A stretch of 11,990 nucleotides of DNA from Saccoglossus kowalevskii (GCF_000003605.2 NW_003155740.1:100654-112643); one strand, 5' to 3'. Numbered from the stretch's first letter, positions 1-9,498 are shown. The notes: generated from the letters alone by a model not told the origin. Program-made: numbers and translations.

Positions 1-626
1 TTATAACCACGCCTGTTAGTTGACCAGTGGTCATGTTCTCCAAAGTCATGTAATTCACACAAGTTCACTACTCGGTCCCTCGGGATTGAATTCCTGGCAC
101 CCAGTTCACACAAGGCGACATTTTGTAAACCAGGAACGATGTAATCAAGCTATCCGTCACTTCCAGCCGCCACGCGCCACCCGCCACTTTAACCCGCCAA
201 GTCAACTACAATTATGCAGTTAAATGCACACCGTGACAAATATCGTGTTTTAGCGACATCTATTTGCTTAACTTTATATCCTTTATTGATACTGTATTTT
301 CCTAACAAATACATTAATTTATGATTGTTTAAACGTAAATTAATTATGTAAGCACCTGCATAATTCCCGATTATGTTCTGTAAATATGATAGAAGGAGTT
401 GTCTGTGGTAATTTTCTCACATAAAAAAAGATCCATTGACGTCATCAATATACCAATGTTCAACATATTTAGGTTAACTAACCATATATTGAGAGTTTTC
501 TTATCTGCTTCTACACTTTCCTGTCGTGAAACAGATATATTTACTGACATCAGAGTGATTCGGGCATGTATTGTGAGTATTGTATATTGTATTGTATTCA
601 CAATATCTTGATATATCAAAATCAAG
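1..626. other. Unassigned AT-rich flank
   Basis: No coding exon can be supported here. Short open frames exist on both strands, but none has a recognisable domain or matching splice sites. There is a small cluster of GCCAC repeats around 167-188. A perfect cAMP-response-element octamer, TGACGTCA, lies at 437-444, but it has no promoter context that would make it convincing. Confidence 0.5.
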
Positions 627-794
627 GAAATGATGTCATAGCCGAATGAAATGATGTCATAGCCGAATGAAATGATGTCATAGCCGAATGAAATGATGTC
701 ATAGCCGAATGAAATGATGGCATAGCCTAATGAAATGGTGGCATATACGAATGAAATAATTGCATATACGAATGAAATGATGGCATATCCGAAT
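627..794. repeat. 21-bp tandem repeat array, eight copies
   Basis: Eight head-to-tail 21-bp units begin at 627, 648, 669, 690, 711, 732, 753 and 774, followed by a partial ninth (GAAAT). Units 1-4 are identical. Units 5-8 have diverged, for example TGATGTCAT became TGATGGCAT and AGCCGAAT became ATACGAAT or ATCCGAAT. Identical copies at one end and decayed copies at the other suggest recent expansion from the left side. Each intact unit contains TGATGTCAT, one base away from the CRE TGACGTCA. All three forward frames contain stops. One reverse frame reads through the array as a seven-residue repeat, FGYDIIS. The array is most simply a minisatellite. Confidence 0.95.
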
Positions 795-1021
795 GAAATT
801 AAGAAAAATACAAATAAAATAAAGAAATGTAATATTGTAATTTTGGCATGGATACAGCGTCATAATGGATCTCTGACAGAGTTGATCATTTCGTGACGAT
901 AGGTTTTTTTTTGTAAATTCGATGAATATATTTTGCTTTTTGTCACATTGACTTATTTACTCAGAGTTCGATGCCAACCTTCGTGGATTCTTCTTATTAC
1001 TTGGTCAGTGTTATTTTGATG
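795..1021. other. Unassigned AT-rich DNA after the tandem array
   Basis: This is AT-rich sequence with a run of T at about 903-912. I see no exon, RNA gene or longer repeat. Confidence 0.4.
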
Positions 1022-1080
1022 TCACGTGATATGTATAATAAGCATTCTGATTGGTCGAGAAGCATAAATAATGCTATAAA
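1022..1080 (+). promoter_or_regulatory. Candidate TATA promoter with E-box and inverted CCAAT
   Basis: Three classical RNA polymerase II elements occur in order and at sensible spacing: a palindromic E-box TCACGTGA (1022-1029), an inverted CCAAT box ATTGG (1050-1054) and TATAAA (1075-1080). Transcription would start near 1105. No coding exon is visible shortly downstream, so the transcript could be non-coding, a distant 5' UTR exon of the gene starting at 3297, or a solo LTR-like promoter. Such motifs also occur by chance in AT-rich DNA. Confidence 0.3.
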
Positions 1081-2021
1081 TCAACTACAATTATTACGAC
1101 ATTCACAAAAGATTCAGGTCAGAAGTCTTTTGATAGTAATCAACAATTATTGAACTTTGAATCAATCGTTTCGGTTGTAATTGGAGTTTTCAACATTTTA
1201 GTGTGTATGTATGACTCTTATGTTTGTAACTTGACTAATGGTGTACTGTTTAAATGCAATCATAGCACAGAGAACGAAGTTTATTTTTGATTCAACAACA
1301 ACAAAATGCAATATTATCCAGGTATTTTTCGGTAGATTCTTTTGTTAATTAGTTTTAGAATCATCATATCATCTTATCTTCGAATCCTGCACGTCTCGCC
1401 CGGAATGCTCGCAAATGCCGCATCTTTTAGATTCGCTCCCCCAAATTTTCTTAATTTAATGGATGGTAACCACAATTTTAATTATACGCTAACATAGAGT
1501 TCGATTTTATGTTAAAAACAAACATTGTAATATTGGGATGACATGCTAAGAAAGGTAAAACTGAATAATCTTTCACAATGTTCGTGTAATGTTTAAAAAA
1601 GCGAGATTTTGTAAACCTGTCCTAAGTGGTGTCGTAGGTTGGGAAATGATGTCGTACTGAAGAAATGTGGCATGTGTGTAAGACACAACCACAATACCCT
1701 AATCAGATTAACCATACCACCTTCGCTCATGTTACTTCCAAATGTACTCGTACAGTATTCAGTACAGTGGTTGAATGTAAAGCGCCGCCAACGTCGCCCG
1801 TTCAAAACAACGTACACGGCATCGTGGGGTCAAGAAACACGCCTGTTTTTGTTATGGCGGCAACTACAAACCTATTAGTCTGCTGATATTCAGTAAAATG
1901 AAATTTTAATGACGTCGATTGGTACATAGACCAAACACGACACACAGTTTTGACCCTTATTTGAATGCACAAGATTATGTGTAAATACACAACTGACTTT
2001 CAGAAGATCTCTAAAAACATT
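1081..2021. other. Unassigned intergenic sequence
   Basis: No exon is supported. Overlapping open frames of about 75 codons lie at 1593-1886 on both strands, but they show no domain, signal peptide or convincing splice sites, and they overlap each other in opposite directions. The interval has several CpG-containing patches (about 1390-1425 and 1780-1830) within otherwise AT-rich DNA. Confidence 0.4.
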
Positions 2022-2099
2022 CTCCTCACATTCTCCCAAACATGCTTCACTCGTGCGTGTGCGCGAAGCATGCTGGGAGTAAACGATTCATGTGTGGAG
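2022..2099. repeat. Nested imperfect inverted repeat (hairpin)
   Basis: The inner stem pairs CTCCCA-AA-CATGCTTC (2033-2048) with GAAGCATG-C-TGGGAG (2065-2079). That is fourteen paired bases with one small bulge, around a 16-base loop rich in GTGC. An outer stem pairs CTCCTCACAT (2022-2031) with ATGTGTGGAG (2090-2099), nine of ten positions. The right arm contains GCATGCTGGGAG, which resembles the core of the vertebrate ZNF143/Staf promoter motif (reverse strand CTCCCAGCATGC). It could be a structured RNA, a foldback remnant or a paired binding site. No transcript boundary is visible. Confidence 0.6.
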
Positions 2100-2626
2100 A
2101 GTACACCAAAACAAACAATATGTAAACATCGATTGTCCAGGCATTGTGAGCCCATTCCGTGCACATGCGCAGATCTGAAACAAAAGTAACTAAAATTCAT
2201 GTTAATTAATTTGTTCTATTTTTAGATGACTATTGCGTACTTTATGAGATGCAACTCAGAATATCATAATATCATCGGATTATGTGGGCGTAACTCAATT
2301 ACCGATGTTTCGATAAAACTACTAGTGTACGTAATTCAAAATTACTGATCAATTATGATCACAATGTCCATGATAATTTAAAGGGTAACCAATGACGACA
2401 TCACAGTGAAACGCGAATTTCGAAGAAAAATCCCCGAAAGGCTTAGCGGTAGATTACAATACTAACGACTCGTCATGTGTATTCATTTTTTCAGATATAT
2501 ATTTCAATAGATATAAAGACGGAACTTGACTGTCACTCAGAAAAATATTGGCGATATAATACAGGATCAAAGCATGAACTGCGCGAAGAGCAAGTGAAAG
2601 CATCTCGATTTACCACTATAAAATGC
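2100..2626. other. Unassigned intergenic sequence with a dispersed motif
   Basis: No exon is seen. Positions 2291-2320 resemble 6409-6438 at 25 of 30 positions, both containing TAACTC.ATTACCG and a later TCGATAAAA, so this may be a remnant of a dispersed repeat. A TATAAAA string lies immediately left of the GC-rich element, at about 2618-2624. Confidence 0.35.
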
Positions 2627-2768
2627 CATTGGCGGATTTAGATGGAGCCGAGGGGGCCGCCCCCTATTTTTAACAACCAACAGGGCTTGCGCCATCGGCG
2701 CTCGCGAACTTGGCCTTAGACCAACTTATCGCCCGCCTCCCTATTCCAGAATCCTAGATCTGCCCCTG
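2627..2768. mobile_element. Short hAT-like non-autonomous element
   Basis: This roughly 142-bp patch is strikingly GC-rich compared with its surroundings and has degenerate terminal inverted repeats. The left end reads CATTGGCGGATTTAGATGG. The right end, read on the minus strand, is CAGGGGCAGATCTAGGATTC. Both resemble the CAGGGGCGGAT-type termini I know from hAT-superfamily MITEs of invertebrates. A GGGGGCCGCCCCC-like palindrome follows the left end. It has no coding capacity. I could not find a clean 8-bp target-site duplication; only TAAAAT is loosely shared by the flanks (near 2619 and 2774). It is probably an old, internally deleted copy. Confidence 0.5.
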
Positions 2769-3296
2769 AGCGGCTAAAATAGACAGAGTCTATCCGAATT
2801 AATACAAATTTATTAGACATGGATCAAGACATCACGTCGATGTGCTTGTCAATAATCATGTCATAAACGAAATACGAACAAATACGTATGACAGATTACG
2901 TAGGGAAATTCGATCACTGAAATTGGAGTAAACATTTTGTACATAGAGTATTGCAGAATGCGATTAAATTAACCTAAATACTCAGATGATCATCACTATA
3001 ATTTGCCATGACCATATAAACAGAATAACAATGAACTTTAAATAAAGTAATATCATGTTACACAAGGCCATTGACAATGCAGTTGCGGGTACTCACAATA
3101 GGGGTCGCCCTCCTTAAAGCCAATTAAACAATAGGAGATGGTACGCAGGACGTTTTATTCATCTCAGGACGTGGTTGGATGTTGTATCATTGCAAACAGG
3201 ACAAATTAGCTGTGTAAGAGCCGCATTATTTACTCGTGAATGAATATCTCGGTTATCCACTGGTTCCTAGAAATGCTGTAGTAGTTTTCACCAGAG
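2769..3296 (+). other. 5' flank / upstream region of the SP-FN3-EGF gene
   Basis: This is AT-rich sequence directly upstream of the signal-peptide exon. I see no TATA box at the expected distance from the ATG and no strong initiator, so the transcription start and any 5' UTR exon boundary cannot be placed. A stop codon in frame with the coding start lies at 3282-3284, showing that the reading frame does not extend further upstream in genomic DNA. Confidence 0.4.
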
Positions 3297-3396
3297 ATGT
3301 GTCGTATTTATAACATGGTGAACACGTACGCGTCATCGGTTGTGATAGTGTCAATATTGCTGATGACTGTGAGCAAAGTGACGAAAGCCATCCAAG
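3297..3396 (+). CDS. Exon 1: signal peptide of secreted/extracellular FN3-EGF protein
   Basis: The open frame starts at ATG 3297 and ends at a consensus-like donor, AAG|GTAAGC, with the exon's last base at 3396. It encodes 33 residues plus the first base of codon 34, so the intron is phase 1. The peptide is polar at first, then has a hydrophobic core around SSVVIVSILLM (residues 13-23), then a polar segment ending VTKA that could serve as a signal peptidase site. Two starts are possible: Met1 (G at -3) and Met7 at 3315, which has the better context (A at -3, G at +4) and would give a 27-residue leader. An in-frame stop at 3282-3284 bounds the frame. Phase 1 after a signal peptide is the usual arrangement in extracellular mosaic proteins, and it matches the FN3 exon at 10610. 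The join across 7.2 kb is inferred, and further exons could lie between. Confidence 0.65.
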
Positions 3397-5364
3397 GTAA
3401 GCGTGTTGTAGTGGAGACTTTAACGTCACCACCAAGCTATTCCTCATATGAGTCACGGTCGTATTGTGTGTTGTCAAATAATTCCCGCGATATAATTTCA
3501 TTTATTTATTTTTATACCCTCGTGTTGCGTGTGTAAGTTAATCACCGCATTCCCTATTCTGAATCCAGAGTCACTACCCATGTCTTGGTCTCGTTACTCG
3601 ATGTTATGTATAGCCATTATACTGCTACACGTTAACAATGATCGGTATTTTCATTACTCGGAACGCTCTCTTGATTCAGTTCTAATTGAAACGGCCCGAT
3701 ATAATAGCTGTCAAAATAGATCCTCGAAAAAATTGAACCCATCTATGACGAGATTATATGCTGCAACTGAACAGTATTAACGCCATAATTACGTGTTTAG
3801 ATACGTTCCAGAGACACTCACAAAATTGAAGCATCATATCACCAGGTGTGGCAATAATACTTGGTCGAGATTTAGAAACCATGGCCGACGGTGACATTTC
3901 GTGGGTTTAGTCGTGTCATTGGGGCATGTAGTGCAAAGTAGCTGAGACATATTTATTTATCTTAGTGCCTGTGTGTATTCAATGACCGTGCAGTGAAGTG
4001 CTTTTAACTGAATTGCTTTATATAATTATGAAGAATTCATTCGGAATTAATATATTAGTAAAATTCAAAATTATTAATTGACTTCCGAATCGTTTAATTA
4101 TTTACAGGGAGTATGAGAAGTTGAGATAATTGTTTCCAAACACCATTCACAAATTTCATTAAAGTAAAGTGCATCACGCATTAATTATTAATATGTTGTT
4201 TTTATTCACATTGTTTGATTGCAACTAATTAGTGGTATATCATTTTTCTTCATACACTAAAAATTGCAGCTTTCCTTCACTGTACTTTCCGACATATGCA
4301 CAACATTAGCTTATATCCGGTTTTGTATTTAAATTCGTCAAATACAATTATTGATATTACTTTGGTGATGTATTATGAATGCAAAGATGTAATCATTCAA
4401 CCTACTCATTTTAGTTGTCAAAATTTTCGACAAACACTTTTCTTGTGATTAATCAATAAAATGAAGCTGGATAAAATAAATATGGCAGATTCGTGAGACT
4501 TTCCCACATCCCCGCAAAATATAAATGCGCCAAAAAACAAATTCACACAAGAAATAATATTATTCATTGTGCGGATGCGTACGCACATAATAATATTCGT
4601 ACTACTACATATCGAGGGGAGTAGTCAAAATAAATGTAGTGAAGGCCCTTGTTGAAATTTCGTGCACACCAGATACTAATTTATACCGCGTTGAATGGCA
4701 TTTTAACGCATACGTAGCGATGTGTGTAACTTTCAACACAAAGGTTGATAGAATTAATTTGACTCGTTGCATCCTATAGGCAATATTATAATACACTGTA
4801 CGCGTCACAGTGGACTGCAGACAAGACGTGGCAATGGTTATATTAGAGTGGCCTAGTACTGGTGTATATTTTTCAATGTAAATATCCTTGTAGTACACCT
4901 GCCACCAGCGCATGGACTTTTAAATAGATATGACATTTAAATAACTGCTACTTGATTGTCTGAGATTGCCTGTGTGACATGGTCCGTCGATTCACTGTTA
5001 ACAAATCATCGTAACTCCCTTGATTTCCTGTCTACAATGTAAAGCATAAAGCCGTATACACATATACTAGTAGACTGGTGACAGTTTTTACAAACTTGTT
5101 CAATATACATCAAATTAAAACGGCGAAAGCGTTTTTTTTAATGCTGAAAGCAAGTGTCGTTTGACGTTTTTATGTAAGATATCAGAAATTAGGCCCGAGA
5201 ATCGCCGGCAGTCTGAGATACTAGCAACACGATTGTTTATTTACCTGTATGCCTGTTTTTGTTGACGGAAAGTTCGACCACGGACGAGTTTTGGACACAC
5301 ACGTTTTATATCTTGTCTATTATATTTATTTACCAATAATATGTAATACTAATAATTTCTAATA
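3397..5364 (+). other. Intron 1, proximal part
   Basis: This is AT-rich intronic sequence after the exon 1 donor. An 83-codon frame at 3529-3780 has a short hydrophobic stretch but no supported donor. A 102-codon minus-strand frame at 4605-4913 has no recognisable domain. Two hairpins are visible: ATTCGGA at 4039-4045 with TCCGAAT at 4084-4090, and the stronger one at 4556-4597 listed separately. I see no further exon. Confidence 0.4.
4556..4597. repeat. Hairpin-forming inverted repeat
   Basis: TGTGCG (4568-4573) pairs with CGCACA (4582-4587) around an 8-base loop. The stem continues outward as AATATTATT pairing with AATAATATT (4589-4597), after a small bulge. This gives about 15 paired bases. 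No function can be assigned; it may be a foldback remnant. Confidence 0.55.
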
Positions 5365-5654
5365 AGTTGCAAGTACGGCGTATTTATAATTATTTAGCTT
5401 TAATTCGTAGGTTTACTAGTAGTTGCAAGTACGGCGTTTATATGTTTATTTGTCACAGTATGCATGTATAATTTCTTAACAAATCGATGTTTAATTTGTA
5501 TATGCATTTTACATTTTGTTATCGTATCAGTTGTCATTGTCATAATAAATAAAAATAAGTTTTCTGTATTTGAATCGTACGAGTCATAAGTAAATAAACA
5601 TAAATACGTCGTGTTTGCAACGTGTGAGTTTTTAGTAAATAAATGTAAATACGT
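5365..5654. repeat. Cluster of direct and inverted repeats
   Basis: AGTTGCAAGTACGGCGT occurs twice as an exact 17-bp direct repeat, at 5365-5381 and 5421-5437 (period 56). Each copy is followed by a TTTAT-rich tail. A diverged inverted copy lies at 5589-5621; on the minus strand it reads GTTGCAAACACGACG followed by TATTTATGTTTATTTAC. A fourth partial copy at 5633-5654 matches 5588-5609 at 19 of 22 positions as a direct repeat. The two arms could fold back on each other across about 150 bases, as in a decayed foldback or MITE-type element. It has no coding capacity. Confidence 0.6.
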
Positions 5655-7073
5655 TAAAAGTAAAAATATATAAATACTCAAATAAATTTACAAACACTTT
5701 CTCGTGATCATTTCATAGGGGTATGGTCCTAATTGTGTATTGTTTTTTTCTTTCAATACTGTTATCCAAGCACACATGTGACACCACAAACACTTGTATA
5801 TTGGAGACTAATTGAATTGCCGGCATTGTATTGTCATTCCCCATCAACAGATCATTCTTATTTCCACCATCTGTTGACTCTGATGACCACTCAGATGCCA
5901 GCCTATCAACAACAACACAACTCGGGGAAACGGATATACACAGGAAGTCAATATATGCAGCAATAAAGACAAACTCAAAAAAAGTCCCCCATCACTGTAC
6001 GTCCATATGCCCGGGTGCATTTCGTGCCACCCGTCGGTCTGACGCTACTAAAAATGACGAACATACAGTGTTTGGGAAAACATACAACATAAAAATTCAC
6101 GCTTGGATTAAAAACACAGAAGAAACACAAATATACTGTTATAGTTACACGCCTTTGAAACAGTCCTTAGCCCTAAAATTAAGTGGACGAGTGGTATAAT
6201 TCGCCAGTTATGAGAGGCGCGTTGCCCTAACAATCATCTTTTTACGTAACACCGCCCACAATCATATACATTACATGTAACAGAGCCAATCGGAAGACAG
6301 CAATTGCAATACCGCATTTTGAATAATGGCTCAATCAAAATTAATGTTGTTTATGAGCATTTGTGATTATTGGCCCAAAATTTGGCATTATCGTTCGACT
6401 CTGTGATGTAACTCGATTACCGTTATCTCGATAAAAGTGACATATTTGGAGCTATCAGTCATCAACGGATAGTTATTATATGTGCTTAGTCACATTACTA
6501 CAAGTAACGTGGGGAAACCAAATAATATAATACTACCTCCATGCTGTAACTTACGGCGTTACGGTGACAGATGCATAATAATAACTAATATATCGAACGC
6601 ATTATGTCAGTTTTCACATGCAGCTGTCTGAGCAGTACGTATTGAATGCCAGTTTACCTTGTTATTCGAACTCGCTATATTATTACTCGAACGCAAAATG
6701 ACAGCCGTATTGCCCCTACCAGCTTGACAGTATCGCTTGCAGACATCGAGTCAATAGTCAGTTGTAACTCGATCTATACAGTAATACGCCCGGGGAAATA
6801 AAGGCAACAGAACAGAACAGTGCAAACAACCGCTTCATAATTCAATGTATGTCTTGTATTTTATGTTACGTCACACGCCCTCCAGCATGAGGTGTTCCAC
6901 GCCTAATGCCTCTGAAAAATCTCGAGCTATGAGTATTTACTTGCGACATTCAATACCACATGTATGTATGTCGCAATAGTGTAATGATCAGTAAAATCGT
7001 TCCCAAATATCTCACACCACTGGCAAGTATACATGTATATTCATTTGTTTGTATTTACGAGAGAATGGTCGTG
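5655..7073 (+). other. Intron 1, middle part
   Basis: No exon is supported. The longest open stretch is at 5816-6196. Positions 6409-6438 resemble 2291-2320. A 5-bp stem GTAAC/GTTAC lies near 6546-6562. The remainder is AT-rich and unassigned. Confidence 0.4.
5816..6199 (+). other. Open frame of about 127 codons, unrecognised
   Basis: The frame is open from after the TGA at 5813-5815 to the TAA at 6197-6199. It lacks an ATG near its start (a TTG lies at 5831). The translation is hydrophilic, rich in Ser, Thr, Lys and Asp, and contains one SIYAAI string that fits the loose ITIM pattern, which could be chance. A possible splice acceptor, CATCAACAG, ends at 5850, but it would create a phase-2 exon, unlike the phase-1 exons of the neighbouring gene. 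It could be an exon of another transcript, a decayed transposon fragment or chance. I recognise no family. Confidence 0.15.
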
Positions 7074-7097
7074 AACTAACTAACTAACTAACTAACT
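7074..7097. repeat. AACT microsatellite, six units
   Basis: Six exact AACT units are followed by an A-rich tail. It is a simple sequence repeat within intron 1. Confidence 0.95.
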
Positions 7098-7440
7098 AAA
7101 AATAACTTCGAACGAGTCGAACATTAGCTGACGCGATCGGACATGGTTATTATGGAGACATGCACACCTGCCGAGAATATGACCTATTAAGGCAGACGGG
7201 TTTCACGGTCTCAGTGTCGAATAAGTTCAGTTATGTGCTAGTTAAATCATGGCTACGTGATGGTTGAGCATGGAACTACAAACAATATAAACCACGAGTA
7301 GTTTATGAGCCGTAACCAGCTAGTGATTCGACTAATTTTCTGTTGCGAAATGGAGAGTCCATCTAATCGCCTTGTCGCTGTAAATACGCAGTGCTTGTGG
7401 TTAATTTGTCGCATATACAGTACTTTGATTTTCTAAACCA
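7098..7440 (+). other. Intron 1 sequence without recognised features
   Basis: Nothing beyond ordinary unique-looking sequence is seen between the microsatellite and the 78-bp duplication. Confidence 0.4.
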
Positions 7441-7596
7441 TGGCGTACTCAGATCACGGCATATAACTACGGAAATCCTGGAACGCCCATTGACCAGTTC
7501 AAGTCAGCCTTGAATGAATGGCGTACTCAGATTACGGCATATAATTACGGAAATCCTAGAACGCCCATTGGCCAGTTCAAGTCAGCCTTGAATGAA
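7441..7596 (+). repeat. 78-bp tandem duplication in an open frame
   Basis: Two adjacent 78-bp copies (7441-7518 and 7519-7596) differ at only four positions, all transitions. The period is exactly 26 codons, and one frame stays open from after the TGA at 7426-7428 through both copies to the TAA at 7669-7671 (80 codons). In that frame the copies read as WRTQITAYNYGNP followed by a 13-residue segment ending KSALNE. Two of the differences are silent and two change a residue (G/R and D/G). The frame contains no Met, so it would have to be an internal exon or a relic of a mobile element. No acceptor lies between the upstream stop and the repeat. The duplication is certain; coding status is doubtful. 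Confidence 0.9.
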
Positions 7597-8370
7597 TTCC
7601 CTGTGGCCGAATGGAAGACAGGGGAGTTGGTGGTGTTCGTGTGTGTTGGTTCGAGCACCTGTTTACATTAATTAGCTTAAGTACATCATCTGGCGTTCAT
7701 TTAGTAAACTTAACACCTAAGGAAACAGCAGATAATAATGACTATGTATTCATAATTATATCCTGCCCAGTTCATTGGTGGAGCACTGCAACAGACATAC
7801 GACCATCATTTCTTCAAACCTGTTTAATACTTCCCAACACATCTTGAATTTTCAAGGTGAATGTTCCGGCGAAGCACTCCGCTGTTGTAGAGGGAGGAAT
7901 ATCCGAACGGAACAACACCGTGCAGGCGGACGATGTCCCAACACCGTGCTGGCACAAACTAAATCATAACCAGTCGTAAATACTAAGAGCATGTCCCAGA
8001 ATAGAAATATGCTTTACTATTCGTTTGAGAAGCTAATTATCATATAGAAATCGATGTCTGTATTCAACACATTTAGTTATCGCGCAGTATTATGTGTGTG
8101 CTTTGATGAAATAATCAAAATGCCGTTTATGTTGACATTCTATTGAGGGGCTACAATTTCTATTAACTTTTCGTTATGGCATTTCATACATTGTTTACAC
8201 GCACGGACACACAACGGATTCGCTACTGTCACAATACAACAAGCGCACATGTTACAATTATTAATTAAGTCTATTGTCCAGGGCATACACTGGATACAAA
8301 TTATATTATACCACTTAAGGGACATCATTTTAGTCTACGGTGAACGTTTTTTAATATATGGTGCCGAAGT
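7597..8370 (+). other. Intron 1 sequence without supported exons
   Basis: Short open frames at 7611-7969 (plus) and 8140-8328 (minus) show no domain or consistent splice signals. I see nothing else. Confidence 0.4.
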
Positions 8371-8411
8371 GTCCGGGTTAGTTTTATCTTTTTTTACCGA
8401 ATGACCCGGAC
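8371..8411. repeat. 8-bp perfect stem inverted repeat
   Basis: GTCCGGGT (8371-8378) and ACCCGGAC (8404-8411) form a perfect stem around a 25-base loop containing a T run. Flanking AAGT/ACTT extends the pairing imperfectly. The GC-rich stem stands out from its AT-rich setting, and a C run follows at about 8431. It may be a remnant of a small foldback element. Confidence 0.55.
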
Positions 8412-9494
8412 CAACTTATTCAAACACACTCCCCCCCAAAATGTATGCAGTTAATTGGTAACAAATGCACAGTACATACACAGTTATTTGTTTCGTTTTA
8501 TTTACATATTTTGAACGAAATAAAAATCGACATTATTATTATACGAAATTATCCCTCACTAATAGTATGCATTCATGCAAGTCCGACGACGTAGTTTTGA
8601 TTAAAATTTAATGTAATTCAGTGGAAACGAAACGTAATATATTATGACATGTACATTCCCATGTCAATATTTAATGTCAGTTAATTACGTACGGTCTAAT
8701 GAATGCACGACAAAGGCGAGTGTATTATATTTGTAAGGAGGCGGCACACGTTTACAAAATTGAAATAAAGCGTTGGCGATATAAACTTGCATTTGCTACC
8801 TGATAAAATGGTGTATGGCCATTGAAGTTACTACATTATTTTTAAATGTGAAAAATACTAGTATTCTCACATTTCTGTTCATTGGGCGTGTGGGATCAAA
8901 TGTCCACACTATGCTTACGTGCGCTCGTTAAACATAATCTGTTTTGATAATATTGTTACACCAGAAGTCGCGCATAAAACGATCAAATCCAATTGCGTGT
9001 TTCGTAACATTTGAGCCTGGACTACAAAGCGAATAGCAGCTGTTGGCAGATGACATCTCATGATTGTTATTGAACGCTGCAATGACGTCATACGGTCAAT
9101 GGCATAATAGATTAGCAACAGACGTACAAAGGTTTCCGATTGACATTGGACGGACAATTGGAATGTATCGCCCGTTTTTTGTTGTCAGTGGATATGACAT
9201 ACCAGAAGAATCGAAAACGTAAAAAGTGAATTGTGTCGACAGCATCGCCACGCCCGTGCCATGCACTGCAGAACTGGTAGTAATTTTGCATAATGTGCAT
9301 TGTACATAATATCATGTTTCCTTTTGTGGTTATGTGGAATTGTTCACACTTGTTGGGGATCCCTATGTCGCCATATTTATAGACAATCACGTGCATGTTG
9401 GCTATTCCACCGTGATTGTTATGGCATGTATAGTCAACAGCAAGCATGTCGTGGGCGTATACCCTACCGAATGGTATACACATAATATACTAAC

Positions 9495-9498
<4 letters not shown>
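8412..9498 (+). other. Intron 1 sequence with unsupported open frames
   Basis: A perfect CRE octamer TGACGTCA occurs at 9083-9090. Overlapping open frames occur at 9112-9483 (minus, 123 codons) and from 9310 into the TA repeat (plus). The plus frame has a protein-like stretch (VELFTLVGDPYVAIFIDNHV, coded from 9334), but there is no AG acceptor between its upstream TAA (9307-9309) and that point. I recognise no domain in either frame. Confidence 0.35.

Noticed and set aside
627-794. CRISPR-like array
   Set aside because: The units are contiguous with no spacers, and the context is eukaryotic, so it is a minisatellite.
1593-1886. Overlapping frames on both strands
   Set aside because: Neither strand shows a domain or splice structure, and mutual overlap suggests chance openness.
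3529-3780. 83-codon plus frame with a short hydrophobic segment (alternative signal-peptide exon)
   Set aside because: No convincing phase-1 donor follows the hydrophobic part, and the segment is weaker than the one in exon 1.
4605-4913. 102-codon minus-strand frame
   Set aside because: There is no domain, signal peptide or splice context. This length occurs by chance in several places in the window.
7640-7665. GGTTCGAGC resembling a tRNA B box
   Set aside because: It does not complete the B-box consensus, and no A box or acceptor stem can be found at the right distance.
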